A DNA stretch of 64,000 nt from Streptomyces formicae (GCF_002556545.1 NZ_CP022685.1:4380001-4444000), one strand, 5' to 3'. Shown: positions 48,418 to 57,898, counted from the stretch's first letter. Notes: generated by a model not told the origin, from the letters alone. Made by a program: numbers and translations.

Positions 48418-49368
48418 TTACGCGCGGCGCCTGGACGCCTCGTACAGCACGATGCCCGCGGCGACGCCCGCGTTCAGCGACTCGGCGCCACCCGGCATCG
48501 GGATCCGCACCCGGTAGTCGCAGGTCTCGCCGACGAGCCGGGAGAGGCCCTTGCCCTCGCTGCCGACGACGATGACGACGGGACCGCTCAGCGCGGGAAG
48601 CTCGCCGACCTCGTGCTCGCCGTCCGCCGCGAGGCCGACGACGGCGACGCCCGCCTTCTTGTACGCCTCCAGGGCGCGGGTCAGGTTCGTGCAGCGCGCG
48701 ACCGGCGTCCGCGCGGCCGTACCGGCGGAGGACTTCCACGCACCGGCCGTCATTCCGGCGGCGCGGCGCTCGGGCACGACCACGCCGTGCCCGCCGAAGG
48801 CGGAGACGGAGCGGACGACCGCGCCGAGGTTGCGCGGGTCGGTGACGCCGTCGAGCGCGACGATCAGCGGGTCCTGGCCCTCGTCGTACGCGGCGGCGGC
48901 GAGGTCCTCGGGGTGCGCGTACTCGTACGGCGGGACCTGGAGGACGAGCCCCTGGTGGTTGAGGCCGTTCGTCATGCGGTCGAGCTCGGGCCGCGGCGCC
49001 TCCATCAGGTGGATGCCGCCGCGCTCGGCCGCGAGCTGGAGCGCCTCGCGGACCCGCTCGTCGTTGTCGATGAACTGCTGGACGTAGAGCGTGGAGGCGG
49101 GCACGCCGTCGCGCAGCGCCTCGAAGACCGGGTTGCGGCCGACGACCATCTCGGACGACGACTTGCCGCCGCGGCCCTTCGGCGCGGGACGGCGCGGGGC
49201 GCCCGCCGACTTCTTGGCCTTGGCGTTGGCGATGCGGTTCTTCACGTGCCCCTTGCGCGCCTCGGCGGGCGGCGTCGGGCCCTTGCCCTCAAGGCCGCGG
49301 CGCCGATTGCCGCCGCTGCCGACCTGCGCGCCCTTCTTGCCGGACATGCGGCGGTTGTTAGCGGCCAT
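48418..49368 (-). CDS. rlmB: 23S rRNA (guanosine-2'-O)-methyltransferase RlmB (SpoU family)
   Basis: The 316-residue protein has a basic, Lys/Arg/Gly-rich N-terminal extension of about 70 residues, then a substrate-binding domain ([21 protein letters not shown]). The knotted SpoU methyltransferase domain has [36 protein letters not shown] and [22 protein letters not shown]. It methylates G2251-equivalent 23S rRNA with S-adenosylmethionine. It follows cysS, the same order as in other actinobacteria, and is probably in one operon with it. Confidence 0.9.
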   Translation of the reverse strand: MAANNRRMSGKKGAQVGSGGNRRRGLEGKGPTPPAEARKGHVKNRIANAKAKKSAGAPRRPAPKGRGGKSSSEMVVGRNPVFEALRDGVPASTLYVQQFIDNDERVREALQLAAERGGIHLMEAPRPELDRMTNGLNHQGLVLQVPPYEYAHPEDLAAAAYDEGQDPLIVALDGVTDPRNLGAVVRSVSAFGGHGVVVPERRAAGMTAGAWKSSAGTAARTPVARCTNLTRALEAYKKAGVAVVGLAADGEHEVGELPALSGPVVIVVGSEGKGLSRLVGETCDYRVRIPMPGGAESLNAGVAAGIVLYEASRRRA

Positions 49369-49475
49369 GACCTACCTGTCTGTCGTGATGCGTGTGCGCG
49401 CACGTGCGTACGCGTACGAGGTGTACGTCTATGAAGTGTGCCGCCCGGAGCGCCGGGCGGCACATCAGCGGGTGC

Positions 49476-50879
49476 CTAGCGCGGGCCGAGCGTCCAGCGC
49501 GGGCCGCTCGGGCTGTCCTCGATGACCAGGCCCGACTGGTTGAGCGAGTCACGGATGGCGTCGGCGGTGCCCCAGTCCTTGCGGACCCGGGCGGCCTCGC
49601 GCTGGTCGAGGACCAGGCGGACGAGGGTGTCGACGACGCCGTGCAGGTCTTCGCCCCGGTCGCCCTCGCCACCGGCCCAGTGCGGGTCGAGCGGGTCGAG
49701 GCCGAGGACGCCGAGCATGGCACGCACCTCGGCGAGCCGTGCGATGGCGGCTTCCTTGTCGTCGGCGGCGAGGGCGGAGTTCCCCTGCCGGACCGTGGTG
49801 TGCACGATGGCGAGCGCCTGCGGGACGCCCATGTCGTCGTCCATGGCGTCGGCGAACGCGGGCGGCACCTCGGCGGCGGCGTCGACGACGCCCCCGGCCT
49901 TCTCCACCACGCGCTGCACGAAGCCCTCGATGCGCGCGAACGCGGACTCGGCCTCGCGCAGGGCCTCCGGGCTGTACTCGATCATCGAGCGGTAGTGCGG
50001 GGTGCCCAGGTAGTAGCGGAGCACGATCGGCCGCCACTGCTTGACCATTTCACTCACGAGCACCGAGTTCCCGAGGGACTTCGACATCTTCTCGCCGCTC
50101 ATCGTGACCCAGCCGTTGTGCACCCAGTACCGCGCGAAGGCGTCGCCGAAGCCCTTGGCCTGGGCGATCTCGTTCTCGTGGTGCGGGAAGATCAGGTCGA
50201 TTCCGCCGCCGTGGATGTCGAACTCGGTGCCCAGGTACTTGTGGGCCATCGCCGAGCACTCCAGGTGCCAGCCCGGGCGACCATGGCCCCAGGGGGTCTC
50301 CCAGCTGGGCTCCCCCTCCTTGGCGGACTTCCACATCGCGAAGTCGCGCGGGTCGCGCTTGCCGGTCTCGCCCTCGCCCGAGGGCTGGCGCAGGTCGTCC
50401 AGGTCCTGGTTGGAGAGCTCCAGGTAGCCGGGGAAGGAGCGCACGTCGAAGTAGACGTTCCCCTCGGCCTCGTAGGCGTGGCCGCGCTCGATGAGGCCGC
50501 GCATCATCTCGACCATCTCGGTGATGTGGCCGGTGGCGCGCGGCTCGTAGGTGGGCGGCAGGCAGCCGAGCGCGTCGTACCCGTTGTTGAAGGCGCGCTC
50601 GTTCTCGTAGCCGATCGACCACCAGGGGCGGCCCTGTTCGGCCGACTTCTTGATGATCTTGTCGTCGATGTCGGTCACGTTGCGGACGAACGTCACGTCG
50701 TAGCCGCGGTAGGCGAACCAGCGGCGCATGATGTCGAAGTTCAGTCCCGAACGGATGTGCCCGATGTGCGGGGCCGCCTGCACGGTGGCACCACACAGGT
50801 AGATCGAGACACAGCCGTCGTTGAGGGGGCTGAAGTCACGGATCTGCCGGGCGCTGGTGTCGTACAGGCGAATCGTCAC
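49476..50879 (-). CDS. cysS: Cysteinyl-tRNA synthetase
   Basis: The 467-residue class I synthetase has the signature PHIGHIRSGLNFDIMRRW near the N-terminus (the HIGH motif) and KMSKSLGN in the middle. The zinc-binding CGATV, ECSAMAHKYLG and the HHENEIAQ motif are present. It charges tRNA-Cys with cysteine. The start is set at GTG 50879 (VTIRLYDTSA), matching the family N-terminus; the frame is open to 50936. It precedes rlmB in the direction of transcription. Actinobacteria also have MshC, a related enzyme for mycothiol, but length and motifs here fit CysS. Confidence 0.94.
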   Translation of the reverse strand: MTIRLYDTSARQIRDFSPLNDGCVSIYLCGATVQAAPHIGHIRSGLNFDIMRRWFAYRGYDVTFVRNVTDIDDKIIKKSAEQGRPWWSIGYENERAFNNGYDALGCLPPTYEPRATGHITEMVEMMRGLIERGHAYEAEGNVYFDVRSFPGYLELSNQDLDDLRQPSGEGETGKRDPRDFAMWKSAKEGEPSWETPWGHGRPGWHLECSAMAHKYLGTEFDIHGGGIDLIFPHHENEIAQAKGFGDAFARYWVHNGWVTMSGEKMSKSLGNSVLVSEMVKQWRPIVLRYYLGTPHYRSMIEYSPEALREAESAFARIEGFVQRVVEKAGGVVDAAAEVPPAFADAMDDDMGVPQALAIVHTTVRQGNSALAADDKEAAIARLAEVRAMLGVLGLDPLDPHWAGGEGDRGEDLHGVVDTLVRLVLDQREAARVRKDWGTADAIRDSLNQSGLVIEDSPSGPRWTLGPR

Positions 50880-50958
50880 CACACCAGAGTAGTAGGCCAA
50901 GGACAGTGCCCCGCGACCCCTTGGGCCACAGGGCACGGAACTGTGACGTTGCGGCGCC

Positions 50959-51363
50959 TCAGATGCTGCCGACGACCTTGCGCGCGGTGACGCGGACGAC
51001 GACCCGCTCGGCGTCGTCCTTGGCGGACGGGTTGAAGTCCGCGTAGTCCTTGCCGGTGTACTTGCGCGACAGCTCGTCGATGAGCTCCTGGCCGCCCTCG
51101 GTCGTCATCGTCGCCGTGCCGCGGATCTCCGCGTACGTGTACGGGGCGTCGAAGGGCTGGAACAGCACCGTCACGCGCGGGTCGCGCCGCAGGTTCTTCT
51201 CCTTCTGGCGGCCGATCGTCGTCGAGAACAGCAGGTCGTCGCCGTCCCGCAGGACCCAGACCGGTGACACCTGGGGGCTGCCGTCGGGCTGGATCGTGGC
51301 GACCGAGATGAAGACCGGGGTGTCGAGCAGCGCTTTGAGGTCGTCGGACAGTGCGGCGGACAT
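50959..51363 (-). CDS. PPOX-class F420/FMN-dependent oxidoreductase
   Basis: The 134-residue protein forms a single split-barrel domain of the pyridoxamine-phosphate-oxidase fold. FISVATIQPDGSPQVSPVWVLRDGDDLLFSTTIGRQKEKNLRRDPRVTV is spread over its first half and gives the class signature in parts. Short actinobacterial members mostly bind F420. ATG 51363 is chosen because AAGGAG is 8 bases upstream; ATG 51369 is too close. It lies between ispF and cysS in the same direction. The substrate is unknown. Confidence 0.82.
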   Translation of the reverse strand: MSAALSDDLKALLDTPVFISVATIQPDGSPQVSPVWVLRDGDDLLFSTTIGRQKEKNLRRDPRVTVLFQPFDAPYTYAEIRGTATMTTEGGQELIDELSRKYTGKDYADFNPSAKDDAERVVVRVTARKVVGSI

Positions 51364-51441
51364 GAACATCACTCCTTCGTAGGCGACTGGCTGTACGAGG
51401 CATACGCCCGCACGAGGCATACGACTACCCCGATTCCGGCC

Positions 51442-51966
51442 TCACGACGACGTGCGTACGACCAACGCGGTGGCGATCGCGGCGAGCCCGTCGCCCCTGC
51501 CGGGGAAGCCGAGGCCGTCGGTGGTCGCCCCGGAGACGGAGACCGGCGCGCCCGCGGCCTCGGAGAGCACCTTCTGCGCCTCGTCGCGGCGCTTGCCGAT
51601 CTTCGGGCGGTCGCCGACGACCTGCACGGCGACGTTGCCGATGGTGAATCCGGCCTCGCGCACGATCCGGGCGGCCTCGGCGAGCAGGGTGAGCCCGGCG
51701 GCGCCCGACCACTCGGGGCGGCCCGTGCCGAAGTGCGCGCCGAGGTCGCCGAGGCCCGCGGCGGAGAACAGCGCGTTGCACGCGGCGTGCGCGACGACGT
51801 CGGCGTCGGAGTGCCCGGCGAGGCCGGGCCCCTCGCCCTCCCACTTCAGGCCCGCGCACCACAGCTCGCGGCCCTCTTCGAAGGCGTGGATGTCGGTGCC
51901 GATGCCGACCTGGGGCAGTACGACCTGCGGCAGCACTCCCTGGGGCCGGGACGTCTCAGAAGCCAT
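51442..51966 (-). CDS. ispF: 2-C-methyl-D-erythritol 2,4-cyclodiphosphate synthase
   Basis: The 174-residue protein has metal-binding [19 protein letters not shown], then [29 protein letters not shown] spread over the active site, and the C-terminal [20 protein letters not shown]. It closes the cyclodiphosphate ring in the non-mevalonate isoprenoid pathway. It overlaps the end of ispD by 11 bases, which suggests translational coupling. The first 19 residues before GIGTD are longer than usual and Pro/Val-rich. Confidence 0.94.
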   Translation of the reverse strand: MASETSRPQGVLPQVVLPQVGIGTDIHAFEEGRELWCAGLKWEGEGPGLAGHSDADVVAHAACNALFSAAGLGDLGAHFGTGRPEWSGAAGLTLLAEAARIVREAGFTIGNVAVQVVGDRPKIGKRRDEAQKVLSEAAGAPVSVSGATTDGLGFPGRGDGLAAIATALVVRTSS

Positions 51967-52684
51967 CGTTGGCCCTCCTGCGCGCGAGTACGGCTTCGGC
52001 GAGTACGAGATCGAGGGGGCGCGTCACCTTGAACGCCTCCTCATGTCCGGGCACCACGACGACCGGCTCGCCGAGCTGCTCGATCATGCTCGCGTCGTCG
52101 GTGACGTTCTCGGTGACGCTCTCGTGGGCGCGCACGAGCAGGGCGCGGTCGAAGCCCTGCGGGGTCTGCACGGCGCGCAGCCTGGCCCGCTCGGGCGTGG
52201 CCACGACGGGCTCGGGCAGCCCCGCGTCGCGCGGCTCGACCTGCTTGACGGTGTCGGCGAGCGGCAGCGCGGGGACGACGGCCCCCGCTCCGTCGCGGAC
52301 GGCCTCGATGACGCCGTCGACCGTGTCGACGGGCACCAGCGGGCGGGCCGCGTCGTGCACCAGGACGATGTCGATGCCGTCGGGCAGGGCGTCGAGACCG
52401 GCCCGCACGGACTCCTGGCGGGTGTCGCCGCCGGGTACGACGAGGAAGTCGGTGCGCTCGGGCAGCGCGTGGTCGTCGAGGAGCGTCTTCACCTCGGGGG
52501 CGCCGTCCGGGGGTGCCACCACGACGACGAGGGAGACGGCACGGGACTCCGCCATGGCGCGCACGGCGTGGATGAGCATCGGGGTGCCGTTCAGCGCACG
52601 GAGGGCTTTGGGGGCGCCAGGGCCGAGGCGCACGCCCCGTCCTGCCGCGGGAATGACCACCGCGGTGCGGGATTCGCTAGACAT
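51956..52684 (-). CDS. ispD: 2-C-methyl-D-erythritol 4-phosphate cytidylyltransferase
   Basis: The 242-residue protein starts with the CTP-binding loop [43 protein letters not shown] and [12 protein letters not shown] are the family signature, and [10 protein letters not shown] and [12 protein letters not shown] follow. It makes CDP-methylerythritol in the non-mevalonate pathway. It lies just upstream of ispF, and both follow carD in the same direction after a 337-base gap. Confidence 0.95.
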   Translation of the reverse strand: MSSESRTAVVIPAAGRGVRLGPGAPKALRALNGTPMLIHAVRAMAESRAVSLVVVVAPPDGAPEVKTLLDDHALPERTDFLVVPGGDTRQESVRAGLDALPDGIDIVLVHDAARPLVPVDTVDGVIEAVRDGAGAVVPALPLADTVKQVEPRDAGLPEPVVATPERARLRAVQTPQGFDRALLVRAHESVTENVTDDASMIEQLGEPVVVVPGHEEAFKVTRPLDLVLAEAVLARRRANDGF

Positions 52685-53021
52685 CGGTTCCGTTCAGGTT
52701 TGTGTGCTCGGCCGACATGGGTATGGCCACACCGTGCCGGGCGGAACGCCTTGACCGGACCCTTCCGTGACATCTGGTCGAGTCAACGCCCGAGCCCGGC
52801 ACACCAACACGGCCCCCTTGGGGGCCGCTCACATGCCTGCCTGGGTGTTCGAGAAAATCCGTGTTCGAGAAAATCCGGGTGCGGTTCGCCCGGTACGTCT
52901 TCGCCCGGTGTGTCCGGGTACGAACATGCCGCAGCGCCCGGCGACTCCGTAAAGGGTCAGCGGGCACCGCGGCATCGTTACGCCGGGTCGGCCGGAGCTC
53001 GCGCCTCGGGCCGTCCGCGCG
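52685..53021. other. Intergenic region between carD and ispD
   Basis: About 340 bases without a gene. It holds an exact tandem duplication of the 16-mer GTGTTCGAGAAAATCC at 52845-52876, an A-containing island about 165 bases upstream of ispD that may contain its promoter. A small palindrome GGCCCCCTTGGGGGCC lies at 52811-52826. Confidence 0.6.
52845..52876. repeat. Exact 16-bp tandem duplication
   Basis: GTGTTCGAGAAAATCC is repeated without spacer at 52845-52860 and 52861-52876, upstream of ispD. Confidence 0.85.
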
Positions 53022-53504
53022 TCAGGACGCGAGGACCTCGTCAAGCAGGGCCTCGGCCTTGTCCTCGTTCGTGTTCTCCGCGAGGGCGAGCTCGCTCACC
53101 AGGATCTGCCGTGCCTTGGCGAGCATGCGCTTCTCACCTGCGGACAGTCCGCGCTCGCGCTCCCGACGCCACAGGTCACGCACGACTTCCGCGACCTTGA
53201 TGACATCGCCGGAGGCGAGCTTCTCGAGGTTCGCCTTGTAGCGGCGAGACCAGTTCGTGGGCTCTTCGGCGTACGGCGCGCGCAGCACTTCGAAGACCCG
53301 GTCCAGTCCATCCTGACCGACCACATCACGCACGCCGACGAACTCCGCATTGTCCGCTGGCACACGTACCGTCAGGTCGCCCTGGGCGACCTTCAGCACC
53401 AAGTAGGTCTTGTCCACGCCTTTGATCTGGCGAGTTTCGATGGCCTCGATCAGCGCGGCCCCGTGATGGGGATAGACCACGGTGTCGCCAACCTTGAACG
53501 TCAT
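53022..53504 (-). CDS. carD: CarD-family RNA polymerase-binding transcription factor
   Basis: The 160-residue protein begins [20 protein letters not shown], the Tudor-like RNA-polymerase-interaction domain. The C-terminal helical DNA-binding domain has [26 protein letters not shown] spread over it, with the Trp that props open the promoter bubble. CarD stabilises open complexes at rRNA and many other promoters in actinobacteria. ATG 53504 fits the family start, with AAGGGG nine bases upstream; the frame is open to 53534. It precedes ispD, as in mycobacteria. Confidence 0.95.
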   Translation of the reverse strand: MTFKVGDTVVYPHHGAALIEAIETRQIKGVDKTYLVLKVAQGDLTVRVPADNAEFVGVRDVVGQDGLDRVFEVLRAPYAEEPTNWSRRYKANLEKLASGDVIKVAEVVRDLWRRERERGLSAGEKRMLAKARQILVSELALAENTNEDKAEALLDEVLAS

Positions 53505-54141
53505 GTGACAGGTACCCCTTCCGTGGCTATCCATCCTAACACGAGAACTGCCTCTTCTGAATGGCGTTTTCGCAGGTCAGGGCATATCTCGGGGCTTGAC
53601 AACAGCAACAGGAACGTGCTGCGGAGGGGGTGCGGAACGGGGTATTCGCAGGTCGGAGCCGCTCTCCGGGGAGGCGGAAACACACACGTTACGTACCCCT
53701 CAAGAGGGCCCCAAGAGGCCGAACGTCCCGGTTTGCCAGGTTCCAAGCGGTGAACTTCCGCTACTCCGTTCGGTCGGCGGAGAGGCGTACGGATCCGCGT
53801 CCGAGACGATTCCGGAATTGATCAAGAAGCCCGGTGATCAATTCTCCGGCCCCCCATGCATTCCTTACGGGAAATCCGCAAGGCGGGCCCGAAGAGCTCT
53901 TGACGGCGCTTATGTGAATGATGAACAAGGGGCGCCGGAACACTCCCGTGGACACCGTGGCGAAACCGCGCACGCACCCCGCGGGCGCGACGCGTGCACG
54001 ACACCTCGTGACGCAAGGGGCGGGTCGGGTGCGGTGGCGCGGGAACGGCTCGGTAACCTAAGCGCGCTGACACACCCTTAGGGCGGCTTTACGGCCGTCC
54101 GCCCGTCCCGTACCGCCCACGTTCAAGGAGTAGCCGCCGCC
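53505..54141. other. Divergent intergenic region between carD and a lipoprotein gene
   Basis: About 640 bases; open frames exist but have no ribosome sites or coding bias. A perfect 10-bp inverted repeat, GAATTGATCA and TGATCAATTC with 10-base spacer, lies at 53815-53844 and extends outwards through CCGG. A TTGACA hexamer at 53597 faces rightwards. CAAGGAG precedes the GTG of the lipoprotein. Confidence 0.6.
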
Positions 54142-54888
54142 GTGAGCCGCAGCCTTCGACGCGGCGCAATCGCCGCTTCCGCCATCGCGTTCTCGCTCGC
54201 CACGCTCGCCGCCTGCGGCGCCGGCAACAACGCGCAGACGATGGAGGTCAAGCCGGACAACGCCGCGACCTCCGTCGGTGACATCAAGATCCAGAACGCC
54301 ATGGTCATCACGCAGCCGGACCTGAAGTCCAAGGGCCCCGCCGTGGTCTCCGCGACGGTGTTCAACACCGGCAGGACCGCCCAGACCCTGGAATCGATCA
54401 CGGTCGACGGCACGGCCAAGAAGGCCGAGCTCACGCCCGGCAAGGACGACAAGGACTCCAAGCCGAAGGGTCCGCTGACCATCCCGGCCGGTGGCTCCGT
54501 CGTCATCGGCGGCGAGAACAACGCCGCCGCCGTCCTGCCGAGCAGCCGTGAGGCCATCAAGGACGGCAACGCGCAGAAGGTCACCTTCTCCTTCAGCAAG
54601 ACCGGTGACGTGGCGCTCCAGGCGTTCGTCGTGCCCGCCGCGAGCTACTTCGCCAAGTGGGGCCCGAGCGAGCTCCCGAAGGCGCCCGAGGCGGACGGCA
54701 AGCCGTCCAAGGACGCGTCCGGCAAGCCCTCGGGCAACGCCTCGGGCAAGCCGTCCGACGGCGCGAGCACGGACCCGTCCGGCAACGCCTCCAACGGCGC
54801 GGACACCAACCCGTCCGGCGACGCCTCGCACGACGCGGGCACCGGCACGGGTACGGGCACGGGCACCGGTACCGGCTCCGAGCACTGA
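54142..54888 (+). CDS. Secreted lipoprotein of the DUF461/PCuAC-like type with repeat tail
   Basis: The 248-residue protein starts at GTG 54142 behind CAAGGAG. The signal peptide ends in the lipobox TLAAC (Cys near 25). A beta-sandwich domain spans about 40-180 (IKIQNAMVITQPDLKSKGPA, VVSATVFNTGRTAQTLESIT), as in DUF461/PCuAC proteins, some of which carry copper. The Met/His copper ligands of PCuAC are not evident. The tail is a low-complexity Asp-Gly-Ser-Pro-Lys region (KPSKDASGKPSGNASGKPS) ending in a Gly-Thr run, probably wall-spanning. The function is unknown. Confidence 0.7.
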   Translation: MSRSLRRGAIAASAIAFSLATLAACGAGNNAQTMEVKPDNAATSVGDIKIQNAMVITQPDLKSKGPAVVSATVFNTGRTAQTLESITVDGTAKKAELTPGKDDKDSKPKGPLTIPAGGSVVIGGENNAAAVLPSSREAIKDGNAQKVTFSFSKTGDVALQAFVVPAASYFAKWGPSELPKAPEADGKPSKDASGKPSGNASGKPSDGASTDPSGNASNGADTNPSGDASHDAGTGTGTGTGTGTGSEH

Positions 54889-54910
54889 TCGACGTACGTA
54901 CGTACGCAGC

Positions 54911-54948
54911 AAGAAGGGCGGGACCCCCACCGGGGTCCCGCCCTTCTT
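54911..54948. terminator. Terminator between the lipoprotein and phoP
   Basis: A perfect 17-bp stem, AAGAAGGGCGGGACCCC with GGGGTCCCGCCCTTCTT, has a 4-base loop. It is shared by the two convergent genes. Confidence 0.9.
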
Positions 54949-54980
54949 CGTGCCCGCCGGCAGGCGGCGGGGCGTGCTGT

Positions 54981-55661
54981 TTACGGCTCGAACTTGTAGC
55001 CGAGGCCGCGGACCGTCACCAGGTAGCGCGGCGCCCCCGGGTCCGGCTCGATCTTGGCGCGCAGGCGCTTGACGTGGACGTCCAGGGTCTTGGTGTCGCC
55101 CACGTAGTCGGCGCCCCAGACGCGGTCGATGAGCTGCATGCGGGTCAGCACGCGGCCCGCGTTGCGCAGGAGCATCTCCAGGAGGTCGAACTCCTTGAGC
55201 GGCAGGTCGACCTTGGAGCCGGAGACCGTGACCACGTGGCGGTCCACGTCCATGCGGACCGGGCCCGCCTCCAGGGCCTGCGGGGTGACCTCCTCGGGCT
55301 CGCCCCTGCGGCGCAGGACGGCGCGGATGCGGGCGACCAGCTCGCGCGAGGAGAAGGGCTTGGTGACGTAGTCGTCGGCTCCTATCTCCAGGCCGACCAC
55401 CTTGTCGATCTCGCTGTCCTTGGCGGTGACCATGATCACCGGGACGTTGGAGCGGCTGCGCAGCTGGCGGCAGACCTCGGTGCCGGGCAGGCCGGGCAGC
55501 ATCAGGTCGAGCAGGACGAGGTCGGCGCCGTTGCGCTCGAATTCGTCGAGTCCGTCCGGGCCCGTCGCCGCGATGGCGACTTCGAAGCCCTCCTTGCGGA
55601 GCATGTAGGACAGAGCGTCGCTGAAGGATTCCTCGTCCTCGACGACGAGCACTCGGGTCAC
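54981..55661 (-). CDS. phoP: Phosphate-response regulator PhoP
   Basis: The 226-residue OmpR-family protein has a receiver domain (VLVVEDEESFSDALSYML, phospho-acceptor Asp52 in LVLLDLMLPG, VIMVTAKD, DYVTKPFSSRELVARI). The winged-helix domain has LTRMQLIDRVWG, TKTLDVHVKRLRAKIEPDP and VRGLGYKFEP. GTG 55661 overlaps the stop of phoR by 4 bases and has GGAGG upstream. PhoP binds PHO boxes of 11-nt repeats to activate phosphate scavenging and to repress secondary metabolism. Arrays of these units lie upstream of phoR/phoU. Confidence 0.95.
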   Translation of the reverse strand: MTRVLVVEDEESFSDALSYMLRKEGFEVAIAATGPDGLDEFERNGADLVLLDLMLPGLPGTEVCRQLRSRSNVPVIMVTAKDSEIDKVVGLEIGADDYVTKPFSSRELVARIRAVLRRRGEPEEVTPQALEAGPVRMDVDRHVVTVSGSKVDLPLKEFDLLEMLLRNAGRVLTRMQLIDRVWGADYVGDTKTLDVHVKRLRAKIEPDPGAPRYLVTVRGLGYKFEP

Positions 55662-56917
55662 GGAAGGACCTCCGGGGCAGGAATGGGTTCGTACGTGGTG
55701 GTCTCGTCGGGCAGGGCGTTCTCGTCGTCGAGCGCGCCACCGCCTTGACCTGGTCCGCGGTCGCGGTGCGCGGCTGCCTCGGGCAGCCGCAGGGTGAAGG
55801 TGGAGCCCTGACCCTCGGAGCTCCACACGGTGACTTCCCCGCCGTGCGAGGCGGCCACGTGCTTGACGATGGCGAGGCCGAGGCCGGTGCCGCCGGTGGC
55901 CCGTGAGCGGGCCGGGTCGACGCGGTAGAAGCGCTCGAAGATGCGCTCCTTGTCCTTGTCGGAGATGCCGATGCCCTGGTCGGTGACCGCCACCTCGATG
56001 AGATCGCCGCCGGGTGCCGTGACCCGGCGGGCGGCTATGCCCACGCGGGTGCGGGCGGGGCTGTAGTTCACCGCGTTCTCGACGAGGTTGCCGAGTGCCG
56101 CGGCGAGCTGGCCGCGGTTGCCCCAGATCTGCAGGTCGGCGGTGCCTCCCGCCGCCATGGTGATCTGCTTGTGGGACGCCTGGTGCCTGCTGCGGTCGAT
56201 CGCCTCCGCCACCAGTTCGTCGACCCGGACGGGTTCGGCGTCCTCCAGGGGGTCGTCGTTCTGGACCCGGGAGAGGTCGATGAGTTCCTGTACGAGGCTG
56301 GTCAGGCGGGTCGCCTCGATCTGCATGCGGCCCGCGAAGCGCTCGACGGCCTCGGGGTCGTCGGAGGCGTCCATGACGGCTTCGGAGAGGAGGCTCAGGG
56401 CGCCCACGGGGGTCTTCAGCTCGTGGCTCACGTTCGCGACGAAGTCACGGCGCACCGCCTCGATGCGGCGGGCCTCCGTGAGGTCCTCGACGAGCAGGAG
56501 CACGAGCCGGGAGCCGAGCGGCGCCACGCGCGCGGAGACCGCGAGGGCCTCGCCGCGTCCGGTGCCGCGCCGGGGCAGGTCGAGCTCGACCTGGCGTATC
56601 TCTCCGTCGCGGCGGGTGTCGCGGGCCATCTGGAGCATCGGGTCCACGGCGAGCTTGCCGCCGCGGACCAGGCCGAGCGCGTACGCCGCCGAGCTCGCCT
56701 TGACCACGCTGTCCGCCTCGTCGAGGACGACGGCGGAGGAGCGCAGTACGGAGAGGACCGTGTCGACGCCGGGCGGAAGGACCGGGTCCGTGTGCAATGA
56801 GGTTCGGGTGGGGCGTTTCTGGTCGCGTTCGCTCCAGCGAAACGCCAGCATGGCGATCACGCCGGTGCACACCCCGGCGATCGCTGCCACTGCGGCGACC
56901 GCCGCGTTCACGTCCAT
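55658..56917 (-). CDS. phoR: Phosphate sensor histidine kinase PhoR
   Basis: The 419-residue kinase has one N-terminal membrane helix (AVAAVAAIAGVCTGVIAMLAF), a PAS-like region (about 45-150) and the His box FVANVSHELKTPVGALSLL. The ATPase domain has NLVENAVNYSP, VTDQGIGISDKDKERIFERFYRVD and GGTGLGLAIVKHV. It phosphorylates PhoP when phosphate is scarce. The single-helix form is typical of Streptomyces PhoR. It is divergent from phoU and co-transcribed with phoP. Confidence 0.95.
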   Translation of the reverse strand: MDVNAAVAAVAAIAGVCTGVIAMLAFRWSERDQKRPTRTSLHTDPVLPPGVDTVLSVLRSSAVVLDEADSVVKASSAAYALGLVRGGKLAVDPMLQMARDTRRDGEIRQVELDLPRRGTGRGEALAVSARVAPLGSRLVLLLVEDLTEARRIEAVRRDFVANVSHELKTPVGALSLLSEAVMDASDDPEAVERFAGRMQIEATRLTSLVQELIDLSRVQNDDPLEDAEPVRVDELVAEAIDRSRHQASHKQITMAAGGTADLQIWGNRGQLAAALGNLVENAVNYSPARTRVGIAARRVTAPGGDLIEVAVTDQGIGISDKDKERIFERFYRVDPARSRATGGTGLGLAIVKHVAASHGGEVTVWSSEGQGSTFTLRLPEAAAHRDRGPGQGGGALDDENALPDETTTYEPIPAPEVLP

Positions 56918-56990
56918 GCCTCAAGGTTATGCGCCCTTTGAGTGCCGGTCACAGCCATACGAGTGCCGCCTCGAACACTCGTCGCCCAGA

Positions 56991-57023
56991 GTTCACCGAG
57001 GGGACGGATCCGGTTCATTTCCT
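56991..57023. promoter_or_regulatory. PHO box array 1 (PhoP sites)
   Basis: Three contiguous 11-nt units are seen: GTTCACCGAGG, GGACGGATCCG and GTTCATTTCCT. Units 1 and 3 match the GTTCACC core and unit 2 is degenerate, as is common for PhoP operators. The array lies 74 bases upstream of phoR. Confidence 0.75.
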
Positions 57024-57075
57024 CCGATCGACCCCAGGCCGGTCCCGCCGCGGCCCCCGTCCCCCGTCGCCCACA

Positions 57076-57108
57076 GTTCACCTTGATGACAGGGGTGGTT
57101 CATTCCGG
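57076..57108. promoter_or_regulatory. PHO box array 2 (PhoP sites)
   Basis: Three contiguous 11-nt units are seen: GTTCACCTTGA, TGACAGGGGTG and GTTCATTCCGG, with the same strong-weak-strong pattern as array 1. It ends 82 bases upstream of phoU. Confidence 0.75.
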
Positions 57109-57190
57109 GTGCCGGAAACGGACGCGTCCGGGCCACACCGTGGGAGCGTAGGGGCCAGCCCCCTGAGACGTACGAGAGAGGGACAGCCAC

Positions 57191-57871
57191 ATGCGGGACG
57201 CGTACCACGAGGAACTTGACTCGATCGGCGAGGGCCTGGTCGAGATGGCCCGCCTTGTCGGGTCCGCGATCGGGCGCGCCACGACGGCCATGCTCGACGC
57301 CGATCTCAAGATGGCCGAGAGCGTGATCGCGGCCGACCAGAAGGTCGACGACCTCCAGCACGACCTGGAGGCCCGCGCGATAGCCCTGCTCGCGCGGCAG
57401 CAGCCGGTCGCCACGGATCTGCGCATCGTGGTCACCTCGCTGCGGATGAGCGCCGACCTGGAGCGCTCCGGCGACCTCGCCCAGCACGTCGCCAAGCTGG
57501 CCCGCCTTCGCTTCCCCGACTCCGCGGTGCCCCAGGACCTGCACGCCACCATCCTGGAGATGGGCCAGCTCGCCCAGCGCCTGATGGCGAAGGCCGCGGA
57601 GGTCATCATCACCAAGGACGTCGACCTCGCGCTCCAGCTGGAGCAGGACGACGACGAGATGGACCAGCTGCACCGCACGCTCTTCCAGCACCTGATGGAC
57701 GACCGCTGGAAGCACGGCATCGAGACGGCCGTCGACGTCACCCTGCTCGGCCGCTACTACGAGCGCTTCGCGGACCACGCGGTGTCGGTCGCCAAGCGGG
57801 TCGTGTACCTGGTCACGGGCGAGCACGCGGACGAGATCCAGCCGACGGGGACGCCGGTGGAGGGCGCGTAG
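57191..57871 (+). CDS. phoU: Phosphate transport/signalling regulator PhoU
   Basis: The 226-residue protein consists of two three-helix bundles. It begins MRDAYHEELDSIGEGLVEMA and has the metal-contact motif LERSGDLAQHVAKLA in the first bundle and YYERFADHAVSVAKRVVYLVTGE in the second. PhoU connects the Pst transporter with PhoR to shut the regulon off when phosphate is ample. It is divergent from phoRP, sharing the control region with two PHO boxes. The start is ATG 57191 behind AGAGAGGGA. Confidence 0.95.
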   Translation: MRDAYHEELDSIGEGLVEMARLVGSAIGRATTAMLDADLKMAESVIAADQKVDDLQHDLEARAIALLARQQPVATDLRIVVTSLRMSADLERSGDLAQHVAKLARLRFPDSAVPQDLHATILEMGQLAQRLMAKAAEVIITKDVDLALQLEQDDDEMDQLHRTLFQHLMDDRWKHGIETAVDVTLLGRYYERFADHAVSVAKRVVYLVTGEHADEIQPTGTPVEGA

Positions 57872-57898
57872 CCCTTCGTACGGGCAGCCGCACGCGTA

